Shown: positions 36,746 through 46,500 of the stretch, one piece after another
How the letters are laid out: each line of letters starts with the position of its first letter
Position numbering within the stretch: the first letter of the stretch is position 1
DNA from: Prosthecobacter debontii
GTDB taxonomy: Bacteria; Verrucomicrobiota; Verrucomicrobiia; Verrucomicrobiales; Verrucomicrobiaceae
Assembly (NCBI GenBank): GCA_945869695.1
Contig: CAMBPV010000002.1
Coordinates: 1 to 64,000, forward strand
Direction of reading: 5' to 3'
Length of the DNA stretch: 64,000 nt
Translations under genes and position numbers: made by a program
Notes under the pieces: generated by a model
Databases searched by the model: none
Seen by the model: only the letters and a program-made list of their open reading frames with translations
What the model was told of the DNA's origin: nothing

Positions 36746-37742
36746 AAGCGACCTGCATTTCCAGTGGGGTCTCTCCCTTTTCGCTGATGATTTTGACGGT
36801 CAGACTCCGGGAATCCCAGTCGATGCGCAGATGTCCGACGTTGGGCAAATGATAGGTTTTCAGCAGGACACGATTCTTGTTGGGGGTCGGCGTGCCTCGA
36901 GGATGTTTTTGCGTCATCGAGCTGGAAGTGAAATCGAACACTCCGAGCCTCGAAAACTCACACCAATGTCGGTCGCCACTCAAAACAAGCGCGGGCTGAC
37001 CTCGAAGCAGCGTGAGCAATCGGCGCTGCTCATGCGGAAAATTACCCCAACACTCTCCGCCATGCGCTTCGGGGGCCAATTGAATGCTGGAGACGATGAT
37101 GCGTAAATCCGCCGGCTCGCCAAGCACCTTGGCCAACCAGTTCCACTGGTCTTCACCCAAGATTGAAGTGGATTCATCGTCCGTGGGAACCGCTGTCCCT
37201 CCCAACATCGCTCGATCCTTCGCGACCTTTTTCAAAGGACTGCGAAAGTAGCGTGTATCGAGCATGATAACCTGCAAGCGCTTTCCGACGGGGCCAAAAG
37301 TCTGCGCATGGTAAACCCCCTCCTGCTTGCGTCGCGGTGAGTCAGCGGGTTCGTCGAGCCAGTTCCAGAACTCAGCTTGGGCCTCTTTTTTGTGAGCGTA
37401 TTCCACGCCGCCATCATTCTCGCCAAAATCGTGATCGTCCCAGGTTGCGAGGATAGGCTTGCTCTTCAGGCCCTGGAAAAAGCGGCTGCTTTTCAGCAAC
37501 GCATACTTTTCCTTCATCATCGGGATACCGCCTTTGTCAGCGTATACGTTGTCTCCCATGAAGATGAACAGATCACGCGGCAGACTGAGCGTTTGATCGA
37601 GCATGGGGTGCTCATGGGTATCGAGGCAGGAGCCGAAGAGGATGTCGCGGATCGGTTGTTCCTCGGCGGCGCTCGCAGCGATCAAACCTAGAGCAGGAAT
37701 GCCGGAGATGAAGTGGCGGCGAGTGCGGGTGAAAGGCTTCAT
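36732..37742 (-). CDS. PhoD-like alkaline phosphatase family protein
   Basis: A 336-residue secreted calcineurin-like metallophosphoesterase of the PhoD branch. From ATG 37742 it has a twin-arginine-like leader (TRRHFISGIPALGLIAASAA). Metal-binding motifs appear in order: LFGSCLDTHEHP, IFMGDNVYADKGG, LATWDDHDFGENDGG and LVLSGDRHWCEFSR. Length is shorter than Bacillus PhoD (no N-terminal domain), like many PVC relatives. Its ATG overlaps the yaeQ stop (ATGA), so translation is coupled. Confidence 0.9.
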   Translation of the reverse strand: MKPFTRTRRHFISGIPALGLIAASAAEEQPIRDILFGSCLDTHEHPMLDQTLSLPRDLFIFMGDNVYADKGGIPMMKEKYALLKSSRFFQGLKSKPILATWDDHDFGENDGGVEYAHKKEAQAEFWNWLDEPADSPRRKQEGVYHAQTFGPVGKRLQVIMLDTRYFRSPLKKVAKDRAMLGGTAVPTDDESTSILGEDQWNWLAKVLGEPADLRIIVSSIQLAPEAHGGECWGNFPHEQRRLLTLLRGQPALVLSGDRHWCEFSRLGVFDFTSSSMTQKHPRGTPTPNKNRVLLKTYHLPNVGHLRIDWDSRSLTVKIISEKGETPLEMQVAFTEL

Positions 37743-38299
37743 CGTGTGCCTCCAAAAAGTTGAACCAGCTTGATCTCGACAGACCGACCGTCTTGCTCCA
37801 CCCAGAGACTGCCTTCTTGGAGGGTGAACTGGAGGGTCATCGAGCGGTCGGCGAGGGCACCGAGAGCCTGACTTTGATCCGCCGGGATCTGCCAGACGGT
37901 GAGATTTTCCACACGAGCCAGTTTGGAGGCGATGCCACTCCACCACGTAGCCGCACCCGAACTAAAGGAATAAACCGTGACCTTTTTTGATCGTCCGCAG
38001 ACGCGCACCAGCCGTTTTTCATCGGGTTGCCCCAGCTCAATCCAGTGCTCAGTCAGTCCCGTGAGATCCGTCTGACAGAGCGCGGGCTCATCTGCCTCCC
38101 ACATGTCTTTTCCAAACTCGAGCGCCCCCTGATCATTCGTCGGCGGTGCATTCAGCACGAAGGCCAGCAGCCGCACCATCATCCGCTCCTCGGTCTCCGA
38201 GGGATGCCGCGCGATCGTGAGCGCGTGGTCCGCGTAGTGATTCTGATCCAGATCGGAGAACGAAATGCTCGCCCGGTAAATGATTGCCTTCAGTGCCAT
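37739..38299 (-). CDS. yaeQ: YaeQ family protein
   Basis: A 186-residue cytosolic protein of the YaeQ family, whose fold is related to PD-(D/E)XK nucleases. Recognised by MALKAIIYRASISFSDLDQNHY followed by the strongly conserved ALTIARHPSETEERMMVRLLAF, and later HWIELGQPDEKRLVRVCGRS. Precise role unknown; the E. coli protein has been linked to RfaH suppression. It overlaps the phosphatase gene by 4 nt. Confidence 0.93.
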   Translation of the reverse strand: MALKAIIYRASISFSDLDQNHYADHALTIARHPSETEERMMVRLLAFVLNAPPTNDQGALEFGKDMWEADEPALCQTDLTGLTEHWIELGQPDEKRLVRVCGRSKKVTVYSFSSGAATWWSGIASKLARVENLTVWQIPADQSQALGALADRSMTLQFTLQEGSLWVEQDGRSVEIKLVQLFGGTR

Positions 38300-38369
38300 T
38301 GGATGAGATAGGTGCGGGAAGGAGCAGGGTCAAGGCCACGCGCTCGCTGCTGATGAAGCAAAGAAGGAA

Positions 38370-39674
38370 ATGGCCTTGGCCTCCGTTGACACGGGAGTGC
38401 ATCATTCTTTCCCACTCCCACTTTTTCTCGCGCTCACCGGTGCTCAGCTCATCGCGGCGGACCTCTCCGTTTCGAGTTATCCCAGCCTTCAAGACGCGCT
38501 GACCGCCAATCCCGGAAAACAAATCTTTGTTCCAGCGGGAGATTATGTGATCAAAGAGAAGCTCAAAATTCGAGGGGATCGCGCAGGTTTGTTTGGGCCT
38601 GGCCGCATCATTCAGGAACGCAGCGATCAGCCGATCCTCGAAATCGAAAACGCCGAGGGCGTGGAGATCCGGGGCCTCACTCTCACTCGACCCGATGGAA
38701 ATCAGGACACTCGGAGCGAGGCGATCTTGGCCATCAAGTGCCGCGATCTCGTGATCGACAATGTGCGGGTCATCGATAATCGAACCGCGTCGGGCGCGAT
38801 CACGGTTCGGGAGTCAAAGGGCGCCCGAATCAGCCACTGCCTCGTGCGCAATTACATGCGACTGAGCGTCGATGATCGCACGGCAAGCGCGGACTGGGGC
38901 TACGCCTTTAACTGCACTGACGGCACAGGCATCTCCATCTCCTACAGCACGGGAACCTTGATCGAGGGGAACCGAGTGATCGAAGAAAACCTCGTTCCGA
39001 CGCCCGATATCAAAGAGAAGTTCAAACTCGGCACCTGGGTCAAGCGGGCCGCGAAGAAAGGAACCATCGTCAACCAGCAGACGTGGGACTCCGGCTACAC
39101 GGACGCCTGGCAGCAGGGCTCCGGCATCGTCGTGACCGCGCCGGAGACCAGCGATCAAACAAGGCTCATCGGCAATCATATCGAAAACGCCGCACAAGGG
39201 ATCGACCTGCACTGCGATCACGTCATCGTTTCGAACAACATCGTCACGAACGCCTTCATCGGCATGAAAGCGATGCATGGTTCTCGCAATGTGTTGATCA
39301 TCGGGAATCAGTTTTCAAAAAACAGCCTTTGGGCCATCGGACTGATGCCCGGAGCCGGGGCCAAAGCGACGAATGTTGATGGCGGGTCCATCATCTCGAA
39401 TAACATCATCTCAGACTTCGGTCGCGGAGATGCCCATTGGATCTGGGGAAATGAGCGGTCGCCCTTGAAGTTTGACACCGGCCAACAGCCGGATGATCCC
39501 CCGCTTACCGATGTGATCGTCCAGGGCAACGTGGTCGATTGCAGAGGTGAGCCGCTCTACAAATATGCCGTAATTATCCCCGGCGGCCCCAATGCACCAC
39601 GCGGGATGCATTTCTCAAACAACCTCTTTCATGCGGGAACCCAAGGCATCGCAAACATCGACCTGCCGCCTTAG
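38370..39674 (+). CDS. Right-handed parallel beta-helix protein
   Basis: A 434-residue probable exported protein. The ATG at 38370 follows AAGAAGGAA. An N-terminal hydrophobic stretch (FPLPLFLALTGAQLIAADLSVS) may be a signal. The body carries beta-helix coils of the pectate-lyase/NosD type (EIENAEGVEIRGLTL, DLVIDNVRVIDNRTA, TLIEGNRVIEENL, IVSNNIVTNAFIGMKA, VLIIGNQFSKNSLWAIGL). Such proteins bind or cleave polysaccharides; no catalytic residue can be assigned. Likely carbohydrate-active or surface-exposed. Confidence 0.75.
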   Translation: MALASVDTGVHHSFPLPLFLALTGAQLIAADLSVSSYPSLQDALTANPGKQIFVPAGDYVIKEKLKIRGDRAGLFGPGRIIQERSDQPILEIENAEGVEIRGLTLTRPDGNQDTRSEAILAIKCRDLVIDNVRVIDNRTASGAITVRESKGARISHCLVRNYMRLSVDDRTASADWGYAFNCTDGTGISISYSTGTLIEGNRVIEENLVPTPDIKEKFKLGTWVKRAAKKGTIVNQQTWDSGYTDAWQQGSGIVVTAPETSDQTRLIGNHIENAAQGIDLHCDHVIVSNNIVTNAFIGMKAMHGSRNVLIIGNQFSKNSLWAIGLMPGAGAKATNVDGGSIISNNIISDFGRGDAHWIWGNERSPLKFDTGQQPDDPPLTDVIVQGNVVDCRGEPLYKYAVIIPGGPNAPRGMHFSNNLFHAGTQGIANIDLPP

Positions 39675-39738
39675 ATGGTAAGGCACCCCAACCGGTTGAA
39701 AGGCCGGTGAAAGAGGGGAAAGACACGTGGACACGAAC

Positions 39739-40149
39739 TCACGCCCGGACGGCCAAAGGCGTTTCCTCCACCACGGCCGGTGCCCGCAGGTCCAGCCGCA
39801 CCGTGCCGTAGTCCAGCAGCCCCGGCTCCGGCTGGTTCACCGTTGGGATGGAAAAGAAAAGCAAACGCCGGTCATCACCCGGGTTCGCCCGCACCACGCC
39901 CGCCTTCCGCATCACCCTCAGATGCTTGCTCACTCCGTCGAAGTCGCGTTTCAGCATCGTCGCCATTTGAGACGCGCACAGCGGCCCGTGCTGCACCATC
40001 AGCTTCAGCATCTGCCACCTCAGCGGATTCCCCAGCGCGGCAAAAAAACTCGGTGCATTCGGCGGGGGCGAGACCACCCGCGCCGCTGGTGAGGCAGCCG
40101 GCGTCAATGTTCCCGCCGTAGACCCGGTCGAAGAAGTCGAAGTGCTCAT
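39739..40149 (-). CDS. ArsR-family winged-helix transcriptional regulator
   Basis: A 136-residue regulator. From ATG 40149 (preceded by GTCAGG) it has a low-complexity Ser/Thr/Ala-rich N-terminus, then a winged helix-turn-helix: FFAALGNPLRWQMLKLMVQHG, CASQMATMLKRDFDGVSKHLRVMRKAGVV and RRLLFFSIP. No metal-binding Cys motif (CxC) of metal-sensing ArsR members is present, so the signal is unknown. The next minus-strand gene upstream, at 40192, is a membrane protein. Confidence 0.85.
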   Translation of the reverse strand: MSTSTSSTGSTAGTLTPAASPAARVVSPPPNAPSFFAALGNPLRWQMLKLMVQHGPLCASQMATMLKRDFDGVSKHLRVMRKAGVVRANPGDDRRLLFFSIPTVNQPEPGLLDYGTVRLDLRAPAVVEETPLAVRA

Positions 40150-40191
40150 GCCTGACATTTCTCTAGGCATAGTTTTGCCCCAATCCTAACC

Positions 40192-40593
40192 TCAAGCATT
40201 TCCCGAAAGAACCCCTCTGGGGCGAAATGGCAACGTGGTGATCGAGACAAGAAAACCGCAGGCAATGCCGGTGGGGAAAACCACGGGGGCGTAATCCCGA
40301 ATCACAACGAATGGCATCCAGAGGTAAGGGATCACAAACAACACGGCTCCGATGATTGGGCTGAACACACCCATCACGGGAAGAACCAGCCAATGCAGCG
40401 TCCGGCACATGCGGTAGAGCCGAAGCCAGGTCACGGCTGACACAGTGGAGCTCCAAACCGTCCATCCGATGTCGTGAGGCTCGATAAAGTTCACTTGCCC
40501 GACATGATACTTTGCCATGAGCCAGTAGCCGACCAAAGCCATGACCACAGCGACCGCCACTACTATCAAATGTTCGGTGATCGCTTTCATCAT
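40192..40593 (-). CDS. Hypothetical membrane protein
   Basis: A 133-residue protein with three to four predicted membrane helices (LIVVAVAVVMALVGYWLMA, LHWLVLPVMGVFSPIIGAVLFVIPYLWMPFVVI, FPTGIACGFLVSI). No family recognised. It lies 42 nt upstream of the ArsR gene on the same strand, which may co-regulate them. Confidence 0.5.
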   Translation of the reverse strand: MMKAITEHLIVVAVAVVMALVGYWLMAKYHVGQVNFIEPHDIGWTVWSSTVSAVTWLRLYRMCRTLHWLVLPVMGVFSPIIGAVLFVIPYLWMPFVVIRDYAPVVFPTGIACGFLVSITTLPFRPRGVLSGNA

Positions 40594-40689
40594 TCGATCA
40601 TACGTGAGTTGTTAGAAGGGCGAAAGAGGTTAGCGGTTCTGTCCAATCGATACAGTTGCATCTGCGCGGCCACGATGGCATCCTACACT

Positions 40690-40959
40690 ATGACCGTGAC
40701 CATGACCATTCCAGATGATCTCTCTGACGAACTGAGATCATCGTTTCCAAATGTGGGCCGCGCGGCACTCGAAGCACTGGCGGCGACTGCGTATTCCCAA
40801 GATGTCCTCTCGCTCGCTCAGGTAGGTCGGCTCCTCGGGCTTTCCTCCCGATGGGAAGCGCAGACTCTTCTGTCCCGACATGGAGTATGGCCTGGCACCA
40901 CAGTGGAGGATCTGAGGTCCGATCTCGAAACACTCGAAAAACTCCGCGCTGCTGACTGA
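40690..40959 (+). CDS. UPF0175-family antitoxin
   Basis: An 89-residue small protein; the in-frame ATGs at 40675, 40690 and 40702 are all possible starts, and 40690 is the middle choice. MTIPDDLSDELRSSF followed by AALEALAATAYSQDVLSLAQVGRLLGLSSRWEAQTLL matches UPF0175 (antitoxin of DUF3368 toxins), a helix-turn-helix-like DNA-binding fold. Its TGA overlaps the ATG of the toxin gene by 1 nt, as usual for toxin-antitoxin operons. Confidence 0.82.
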   Translation: MTVTMTIPDDLSDELRSSFPNVGRAALEALAATAYSQDVLSLAQVGRLLGLSSRWEAQTLLSRHGVWPGTTVEDLRSDLETLEKLRAAD

Positions 40960-41438
40960 TGCTCATCGTGAGCGATACCTCGGCTCTTTCAGTGCTGGCG
41001 GAAACGGCTCTATTGCCCCTTTTGCCCGCTCTATTCCGCCAGATCGTCATCACCGAATCTGTGCACCGAGAATGCCGAGATGTCGGTGCACCTTCTGAAC
41101 TTCGGGCGTGGATAGAAAATCCACCCGATTGGCTGACCATCGTTCCAGACCCAGCCAATCTTTTACCCGAAGTGTCGAGTCTCGACGAGGGAGAGGCCGC
41201 CTCTGTCACCCTCGCATGGGAGCACCGGCCTGGTAGCCATCTGATTTTGGATGAAAAACGCGGGCGACGCATCGCCAAGGCTCTCGGATTGTCCCTAACC
41301 GGTGTCCTAGCCATTATCGCGGATGCCACCAATCTAGGTCTAGTGGATTTCGATACTGCCTTGAGGCGCTTGGTGGAGGCAGATTTCCATGTGTCGGACG
41401 ATGTGATCGCAGAAGTCCGGCGACGATTGGTCAATTAA
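40959..41438 (+). CDS. DUF3368 (PIN-domain) toxin
   Basis: A 159-residue putative ribonuclease toxin. The N-terminus MLIVSDTSALSVLAE carries the first PIN acidic residue (Asp6); HLILDEKRGRRIAKALGLSLTGVLAII has the other conserved acidic and basic residues of DUF3368. It is paired with the UPF0175 antitoxin directly upstream, overlapping by 1 nt, so the pair is a type II toxin-antitoxin module. A truncated toxin of another family follows. Confidence 0.85.
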   Translation: MLIVSDTSALSVLAETALLPLLPALFRQIVITESVHRECRDVGAPSELRAWIENPPDWLTIVPDPANLLPEVSSLDEGEAASVTLAWEHRPGSHLILDEKRGRRIAKALGLSLTGVLAIIADATNLGLVDFDTALRRLVEADFHVSDDVIAEVRRRLVN

Positions 41439-41488
41439 CTTCCGTTCTGCAATCGCTAGAACAGTTGGGTACATTCATTTTCCCAAAC

Positions 41489-41623
41489 GTGTGGCTCAAC
41501 GGTCCGGGGAACTACTGGTACGTCCGTTTTGGCGGAGGCTACCGGGCCGTCTGCCAGCGTGAGGACGACTCTGTTGTCTGGCTCTGGGTTGGATCGCGGC
41601 AGGACTTTGGAAAGGCCTTTTGA
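41489..41623 (+). pseudogene. ParE/RelE-like toxin remnant
   Basis: A 44-codon frame from GTG 41489 to TGA 41621-41623 reads VWLNGPGNYWYVRFGGGYRA followed by VCQREDDSVVWLWVGSRQDF, the C-terminal strand and signature of ParE/RelE-like 'translational repressor' toxins (usually YR..G....W.WIGSH.EY). The N-terminal half is missing and no start codon with a binding site is seen; the frame is open further upstream but unrelated to the family. Taken as a decayed toxin beside the intact UPF0175/DUF3368 pair. The rest of 41439-41714 holds no supported feature. Confidence 0.5.
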
Positions 41624-41714
41624 AAGAAGACGACAGAGGGACAGATACTTGCTGCTGCTTTGGCCGGGTAAAGCAATGAAAGGACGGACAAATTAAACCA
41701 CGACCATGGTTCGA

Positions 41715-42095
41715 TCACCATTCGAACCGGATGTGATTGGCCATCACACCGCACGCCACTACTGTGAGGGGCAGCAGCAGCCAACCTAACCCCAAGTCGA
41801 ACCTAATGAAAACGAAGGCGAGCACCATGCAGAATGAGTAGCTTGCGATTTCCCAAGTCCCTGGAAATCTGCCGCTCGTGGGGACGATAAGCATTACGTC
41901 GACAAGGCCGGAGATAAAGGCTCTGTCAAACTGAAGGACTCCTTGAGCATACATGATCAAGCGATTCCACGAATCTGTGATCACAAAACCTATTCCTCCA
42001 CCAAGGCTGCAAGCGAAAAGAAAGCGGATCACGCGGCCAAGGACGCTTTTTGCCGCCGAGCCGATGACTTCGAGAGGCGGCGCTAAAAGGTTCAT
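41715..42095 (-). CDS. Hypothetical membrane protein
   Basis: A 126-residue protein with an N-terminal hydrophobic segment (VIRFLFACSLGGGIGFVIT) and a pair of membrane spans near the C-terminus (SYSFCMVLAFVFIRFDLGLGWLLLPLTVVACGVMA). No family recognised. Its start is 19 nt after the end of lpdA on the same strand, so it may be a passenger of that transcript. Confidence 0.5.
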   Translation of the reverse strand: MNLLAPPLEVIGSAAKSVLGRVIRFLFACSLGGGIGFVITDSWNRLIMYAQGVLQFDRAFISGLVDVMLIVPTSGRFPGTWEIASYSFCMVLAFVFIRFDLGLGWLLLPLTVVACGVMANHIRFEW

Positions 42096-42114
42096 GGCCG
42101 CGTGAGGTTAAAAC

Positions 42115-43491
42115 TCACACATGAATCGGATGCCCCTTGGCGACTTCGGTGGCCTCTTTGACCATTTCGCTGAGCGTTGGATGGGCGTGGATGGTGGCTT
42201 CGATTTCGTCCCAGGTGGCTTCGAGATTCATGGCGAGGCCGATCTCGGCGATCATCTCGGTGCTCTCGCTTCCGATGATGTGGGCGCCGATGATCTCGCC
42301 GTGGGGATCGCCGTAGAGAATCTTCACGAAACCTTCCGACTCGCCCGCTGCCAGAGCCTTGCCGCTGGCCTGGTAGGGGAACTTGCCGATCTTGAACTTG
42401 AGGCCTTTTTCCTTCGCGGCGCGCTCGGTGAGACCGATGCTGGCGACTTGCGGATGGCAGTAGGTGCAGCCCGGGAAGACGGTGACTTTCTTCGGCTTGT
42501 GATTGGTGAACATGCCTTCGACGCACTGAACGGCTTCGTAGCTGGCGACGTGGGCGAGCCAAGGTGGCCCGATGATGTCGCCGGCTCCGTAGATGCCTTT
42601 GACGCTGGTTTGGTAACGGTCATCGGTTTGGAGCCAACCGCGATCGGAGAGCTTCAGCTCGATGCCGCCTGGCAGCACGGGCTTCACGCCGATGGCCACG
42701 AGGCAAACGTCGGCTTCCAGGGTTTCATTGGCTGCGCCTTCGACGGTGATCTTCACGCCCTTGCCGTCCTCGGAGGTGCCGGTGACTTTGGTGTTGGTGA
42801 GAATGCGGATGCCGGATTTGGTGAGGCTCTTCTCCAGCGTCTTGCTGACTTCGGTGTCCTCGACGGGCAGGATGTCGGGCAGCATTTCCACGACGGTCAC
42901 CTTGGTGCCGTAGGCGTTGAAAAAGTAAGCGAACTCGATGCCGATGGCACCTGCACCGACGACGATGATGCTCTTCGGCTGAGTTTCCATCGTCATGGCT
43001 TCCTTGCTGCCGATGACGGTCTTGCCATTGAAGGGAAAGCCGGGCATGTCGCGCGTCTTGGCTCCCGTGGCGATGAGGATGTTTGCAGCGTCGTGAGTGG
43101 CCTTGGTGCCATCCGCAGCGGTGACTTCCACCTTGCCCGCAGCAGGGATGCCGGCGGTGCCTTTGAGGTAGTCCACCTTGTTCTTTTTGAAGAGGAACTC
43201 GATGCCCTTGTTCAGCTTATCACTGACACCACGACTGCGGCCGATGACTTTGGACCAGTCATACTCGATGCTGCCGATCTTGAGGCCAAACTCCGCCGCA
43301 CGATGGGTCAGGGTGTGATAAAGCTCCGCATTTTTCAGCAGGGCTTTGGTTGGGATACAGCCCCAGTTCAGACAGGTTCCCCCGGCACGGTCATTTTCGA
43401 CACAGGCCACTTTTTTACCAAGTTGGGCTGCACGGATGGCTCCGACGTAGCCCGCAGGCCCGCCGCCGATAACAATAAGGTCGTAAGTCAT
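42115..43491 (-). CDS. lpdA: Dihydrolipoyl dehydrogenase (E3)
   Basis: Flavoprotein that reoxidises lipoamide in 2-oxo-acid dehydrogenase complexes. From ATG 43491 the protein has 458 residues: FAD site YDLIVIGGGPAGYVGAI, redox disulfide GGTCLNWGCIPTKALL, NAD site IIVVGAGAIGIEFAYFFNAYG, GIYGAGDIIGPPWLAH and the C-terminal interface with the active-site His-Glu pair (IHAHPTLSEMVKEA). The 13 codons upstream (from 43530) are not conserved. No E1/E2 genes are in the window. Confidence 0.96.
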   Translation of the reverse strand: MTYDLIVIGGGPAGYVGAIRAAQLGKKVACVENDRAGGTCLNWGCIPTKALLKNAELYHTLTHRAAEFGLKIGSIEYDWSKVIGRSRGVSDKLNKGIEFLFKKNKVDYLKGTAGIPAAGKVEVTAADGTKATHDAANILIATGAKTRDMPGFPFNGKTVIGSKEAMTMETQPKSIIVVGAGAIGIEFAYFFNAYGTKVTVVEMLPDILPVEDTEVSKTLEKSLTKSGIRILTNTKVTGTSEDGKGVKITVEGAANETLEADVCLVAIGVKPVLPGGIELKLSDRGWLQTDDRYQTSVKGIYGAGDIIGPPWLAHVASYEAVQCVEGMFTNHKPKKVTVFPGCTYCHPQVASIGLTERAAKEKGLKFKIGKFPYQASGKALAAGESEGFVKILYGDPHGEIIGAHIIGSESTEMIAEIGLAMNLEATWDEIEATIHAHPTLSEMVKEATEVAKGHPIHV

Positions 43492-43573
43492 GGACGGCGG
43501 CGAGTTAACGCAGAATGCGTGCCGGTTCAAGACGGGAGTTGCCAGCGGTGGCGGCCCTCTCGGGAAAAACGCT

Positions 43574-46500
43574 CTATTTCTTGCTCAGCGGGTGCTCTTT
43601 GAGGATTTCATCGACCATGTAGAAGATCGCGCGCTCCTGGGTGGCTTCCCGGACGCGTTTGACGTCTTCCACTTTGACCATGGGTAAATTATTCCCGAAG
43701 GACTGATGGACGTAGGAGATGACGGCGGCCACTTCCTCGTCTTTGAGAAGCGGGCCAAAGCCCATCATGGGCGGTGTTCCTTTTTCCGGACCGTATTTTT
43801 TCCCCTGAAATTCAAGCGGGCCATAGAGGCCTTTGAGCACGATCTTGATGACGCGGTCGCCATCGCCTTCGAGCCAATTGCTCCGGACCAGACCGGGGTA
43901 GATGTTGTCGACTCCTTTGCCATCGGCCTGGTGGCAGGTCACGCAGTGGGCCTCGCGGTTGAAGACTTCTTTTCCGAGGTCGTAGAGTTTTTTATCGGCT
44001 CCGGAGAGCTTCTTGTCGGTGGGGCCAAAACTAGCGTCGGGGGTGGCGCGCAGTCTGGCGGCCAGGAGGGGATCTTTTCCGATGATGTCTTTCCCCTCAG
44101 GCAGGGTGCCGAGCTGTTTCATGGTCTCACGGAAGCAGTAGTCGATGTAGTAATCCTTTTCGAGCGCCACGAGCTTGGTCAACTCGATGGCCTTGGGCAC
44201 GTCGGGACCCTTGATGAAACTGAGGGCGCGGACGGCCTCAAGGCGCACGCGTGGGGCGGGGTCCTTGATGGCGGCTTCGAGAATGGAGAGCACGCCCGGC
44301 ACGCGATCACTCCAGTAGTTCGCGACACGGACGCCTTGAGCGCGGGCACGTGGCTCAGGTGATTTCAGCACGGCCCGGAGCAGGTCCACATTCACGACAT
44401 TGTGCCACTGATGCACCCAGAGGGCCTCCAGGCGATGGTGCTCGTAGTTTTTGTCGCTCTTGTCGAGCGCGGCTTCCCATTTCTGAACAGCGGCGATGAC
44501 CTTTTTCGAGTCATGGGTATCGAGCTCGATTTTGGCCAACTGGCGGACGTTGTCTTCATGCTCCTTCAGCAGCTCGACGAGGTTCTCGACGGACTCGCCA
44601 TGAATTTTCTTGGGCTTGAGCAGCGGACGGCTCGGGTAGGTGAGTCGGTAGATGCGGCCATGCTGGTGATCGCGGTTGGGATCGCGCAAATGGTGCTGCA
44701 AATGGCCGATGAGCATCTGGGACCAGTCCATCACGTAAAGCGAGCCATCCGGGGCCACGGCAGCACCGCTGGGCCGGAAATTGGGATTGGCTGCCACGTC
44801 TGTCTTTAGGAGGGCGGGCTCGAGGGTCTCCCCTTTGATGCCGGAGCCCTCCTCGGTGACCTTGGCGCGGAAGATGCCTTGGAAACCGATGACGTTGGTG
44901 TTCAAAAAGGTGCCTTGCCAGTCGTCGGGGAAGTGACGGCTGCTCAGGATGGCCGTGCCGGGGCAGGGGCGTGAGGGACGATTCCAGAACTCCTTCATCT
45001 TCGGGTGCGCGCCACTATCGAGGTGACCACTGAAGGCTGGCCCGAAGTAGTTCGCATTGCCGGTGGCATCTGTGATGATGTCATTCCCCCAGTAGTCGAA
45101 GACGCGGCCATGCGGATTCGCAAAGCCATACGGCACATAGCGGTCGAAGCGGCTCGTGCGGGGTTCGAAACGATAGATCGCCCCGTTCACATTGCGCACC
45201 GGGCCTTTGAGCGTCTCGACATTGGTGCGGTGGAAGACACCGTCACTGAAGTAAACTGCACCGCCCGGCTCGTAGCAGATGGAATTGGTTTCATGGTGGG
45301 AGTCCGCCGCATCGAGGCCATGGACGATTCGCTCTTTCCAGTCGCCTTTGCCATCTCCATCGGTGTCACGAACGAACCACATGTCGGGCGACTGCATGAC
45401 CAGCACGCCGTCTTTGTAAAGCTGGAAGCCGGTCGGGCAGTTCAGACCATCCAGGAAGGTGGTGCACTTGGTGAACTTCCCCGTTTTGGGGTCGATATCA
45501 AAGACGAGCAACTTATCAAAGACCTTCGTCGTCGGTGTGGTCTCCGGGTAGGCAGGCCAGGCAGCGACCCACAGGCGGCCGCGGGTGTCGAAGTTCATCT
45601 GCACGGGATTCACCAGATCGGGAAACTCGATTTCAGAGGCGATGTATTCGACCTTCACGCCTTCGGGGGTGGAGAGGTATTTGAGCGTTTCCTCGCCGTT
45701 GAGATAGGGCACGGCCTCGGGTCGGTTGGGAGCCACTTCGGGCACGGGCGGGAGATTGTCATCCCGGATCTCGATCGTCTTTCCCTGCGCTGCCGCCCAG
45801 ACGGCCTTGTCGCGATTGGCCGTCTTCACATCACGCTGAGCCAGCTCGGCACCGAGCACGGCGGCGTTGTCGATGCCATTGGTCTTCGTGACGGCATCAG
45901 CATACTTGATGCGGGAGCGCTGACCGAAGATGTTGAACTGATCCACCGTGCGGTAGCGGTGATGCCACTGGACGTTTTTCTCCAGCACCGCTTCCCGGAT
46001 TTTGGCGATGTAGAGATCATCCGTGCTCGGCGCTTCTTTGCCAAACAAGGCTTTGAATTGAGCGGGTGCCAGAGTCTTGTCCCCTTCTTCCGTAAGGAGA
46101 ATGCCATTGAGCGTGAGCGGCTTTGATGCCGCTGCGTAGAGAGCCTTGGAGGCCGCAAAGAGATCGACAAACGGCACCCCATTGGCCTTTGCGATCTCCG
46201 CCATGGCAGCGGTGTAGGCCTGGAGATTTGCGTTGTTGGCAGAGCCATCGGGGAAGTTGGTTGGGTCCTTCAGATCCTCATGCGCGATGGGGGAGAGCAG
46301 GACAAGCTTTGGCTTTCCTCTGCCGTAGTCCGTTGCGAGCTGTTTTTTGAGATATTCATCCAGCGCTTTCTTGAAGTCCACTAGGCCAGCCTCGCCTCTG
46401 AAGGATTCATTGAAGCCCCAATACGCGAGGATCACGCTCGCATGGAAATCGGCGCCCGAGGTGTAGACGACATCGGTTTGTCCCACCTTGGTGGCCAGCG

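Noticed and set aside
39687..39712. Weak hairpin after the beta-helix gene
   Set aside because: Only a 5-bp stem (ACCGG/CCGGT) without a T-tract; not distinguishable from chance.
42121..43602. 493-codon open frame on the plus strand opposite lpdA
   Set aside because: Shadow of a GC-rich, strongly conserved gene on the other strand; the translation has no recognisable motif and covers lpdA almost fully.
45005..46126. 373-codon plus-strand frame inside the GDSL/heme fusion gene
   Set aside because: Antisense shadow; no start signal, no domain.
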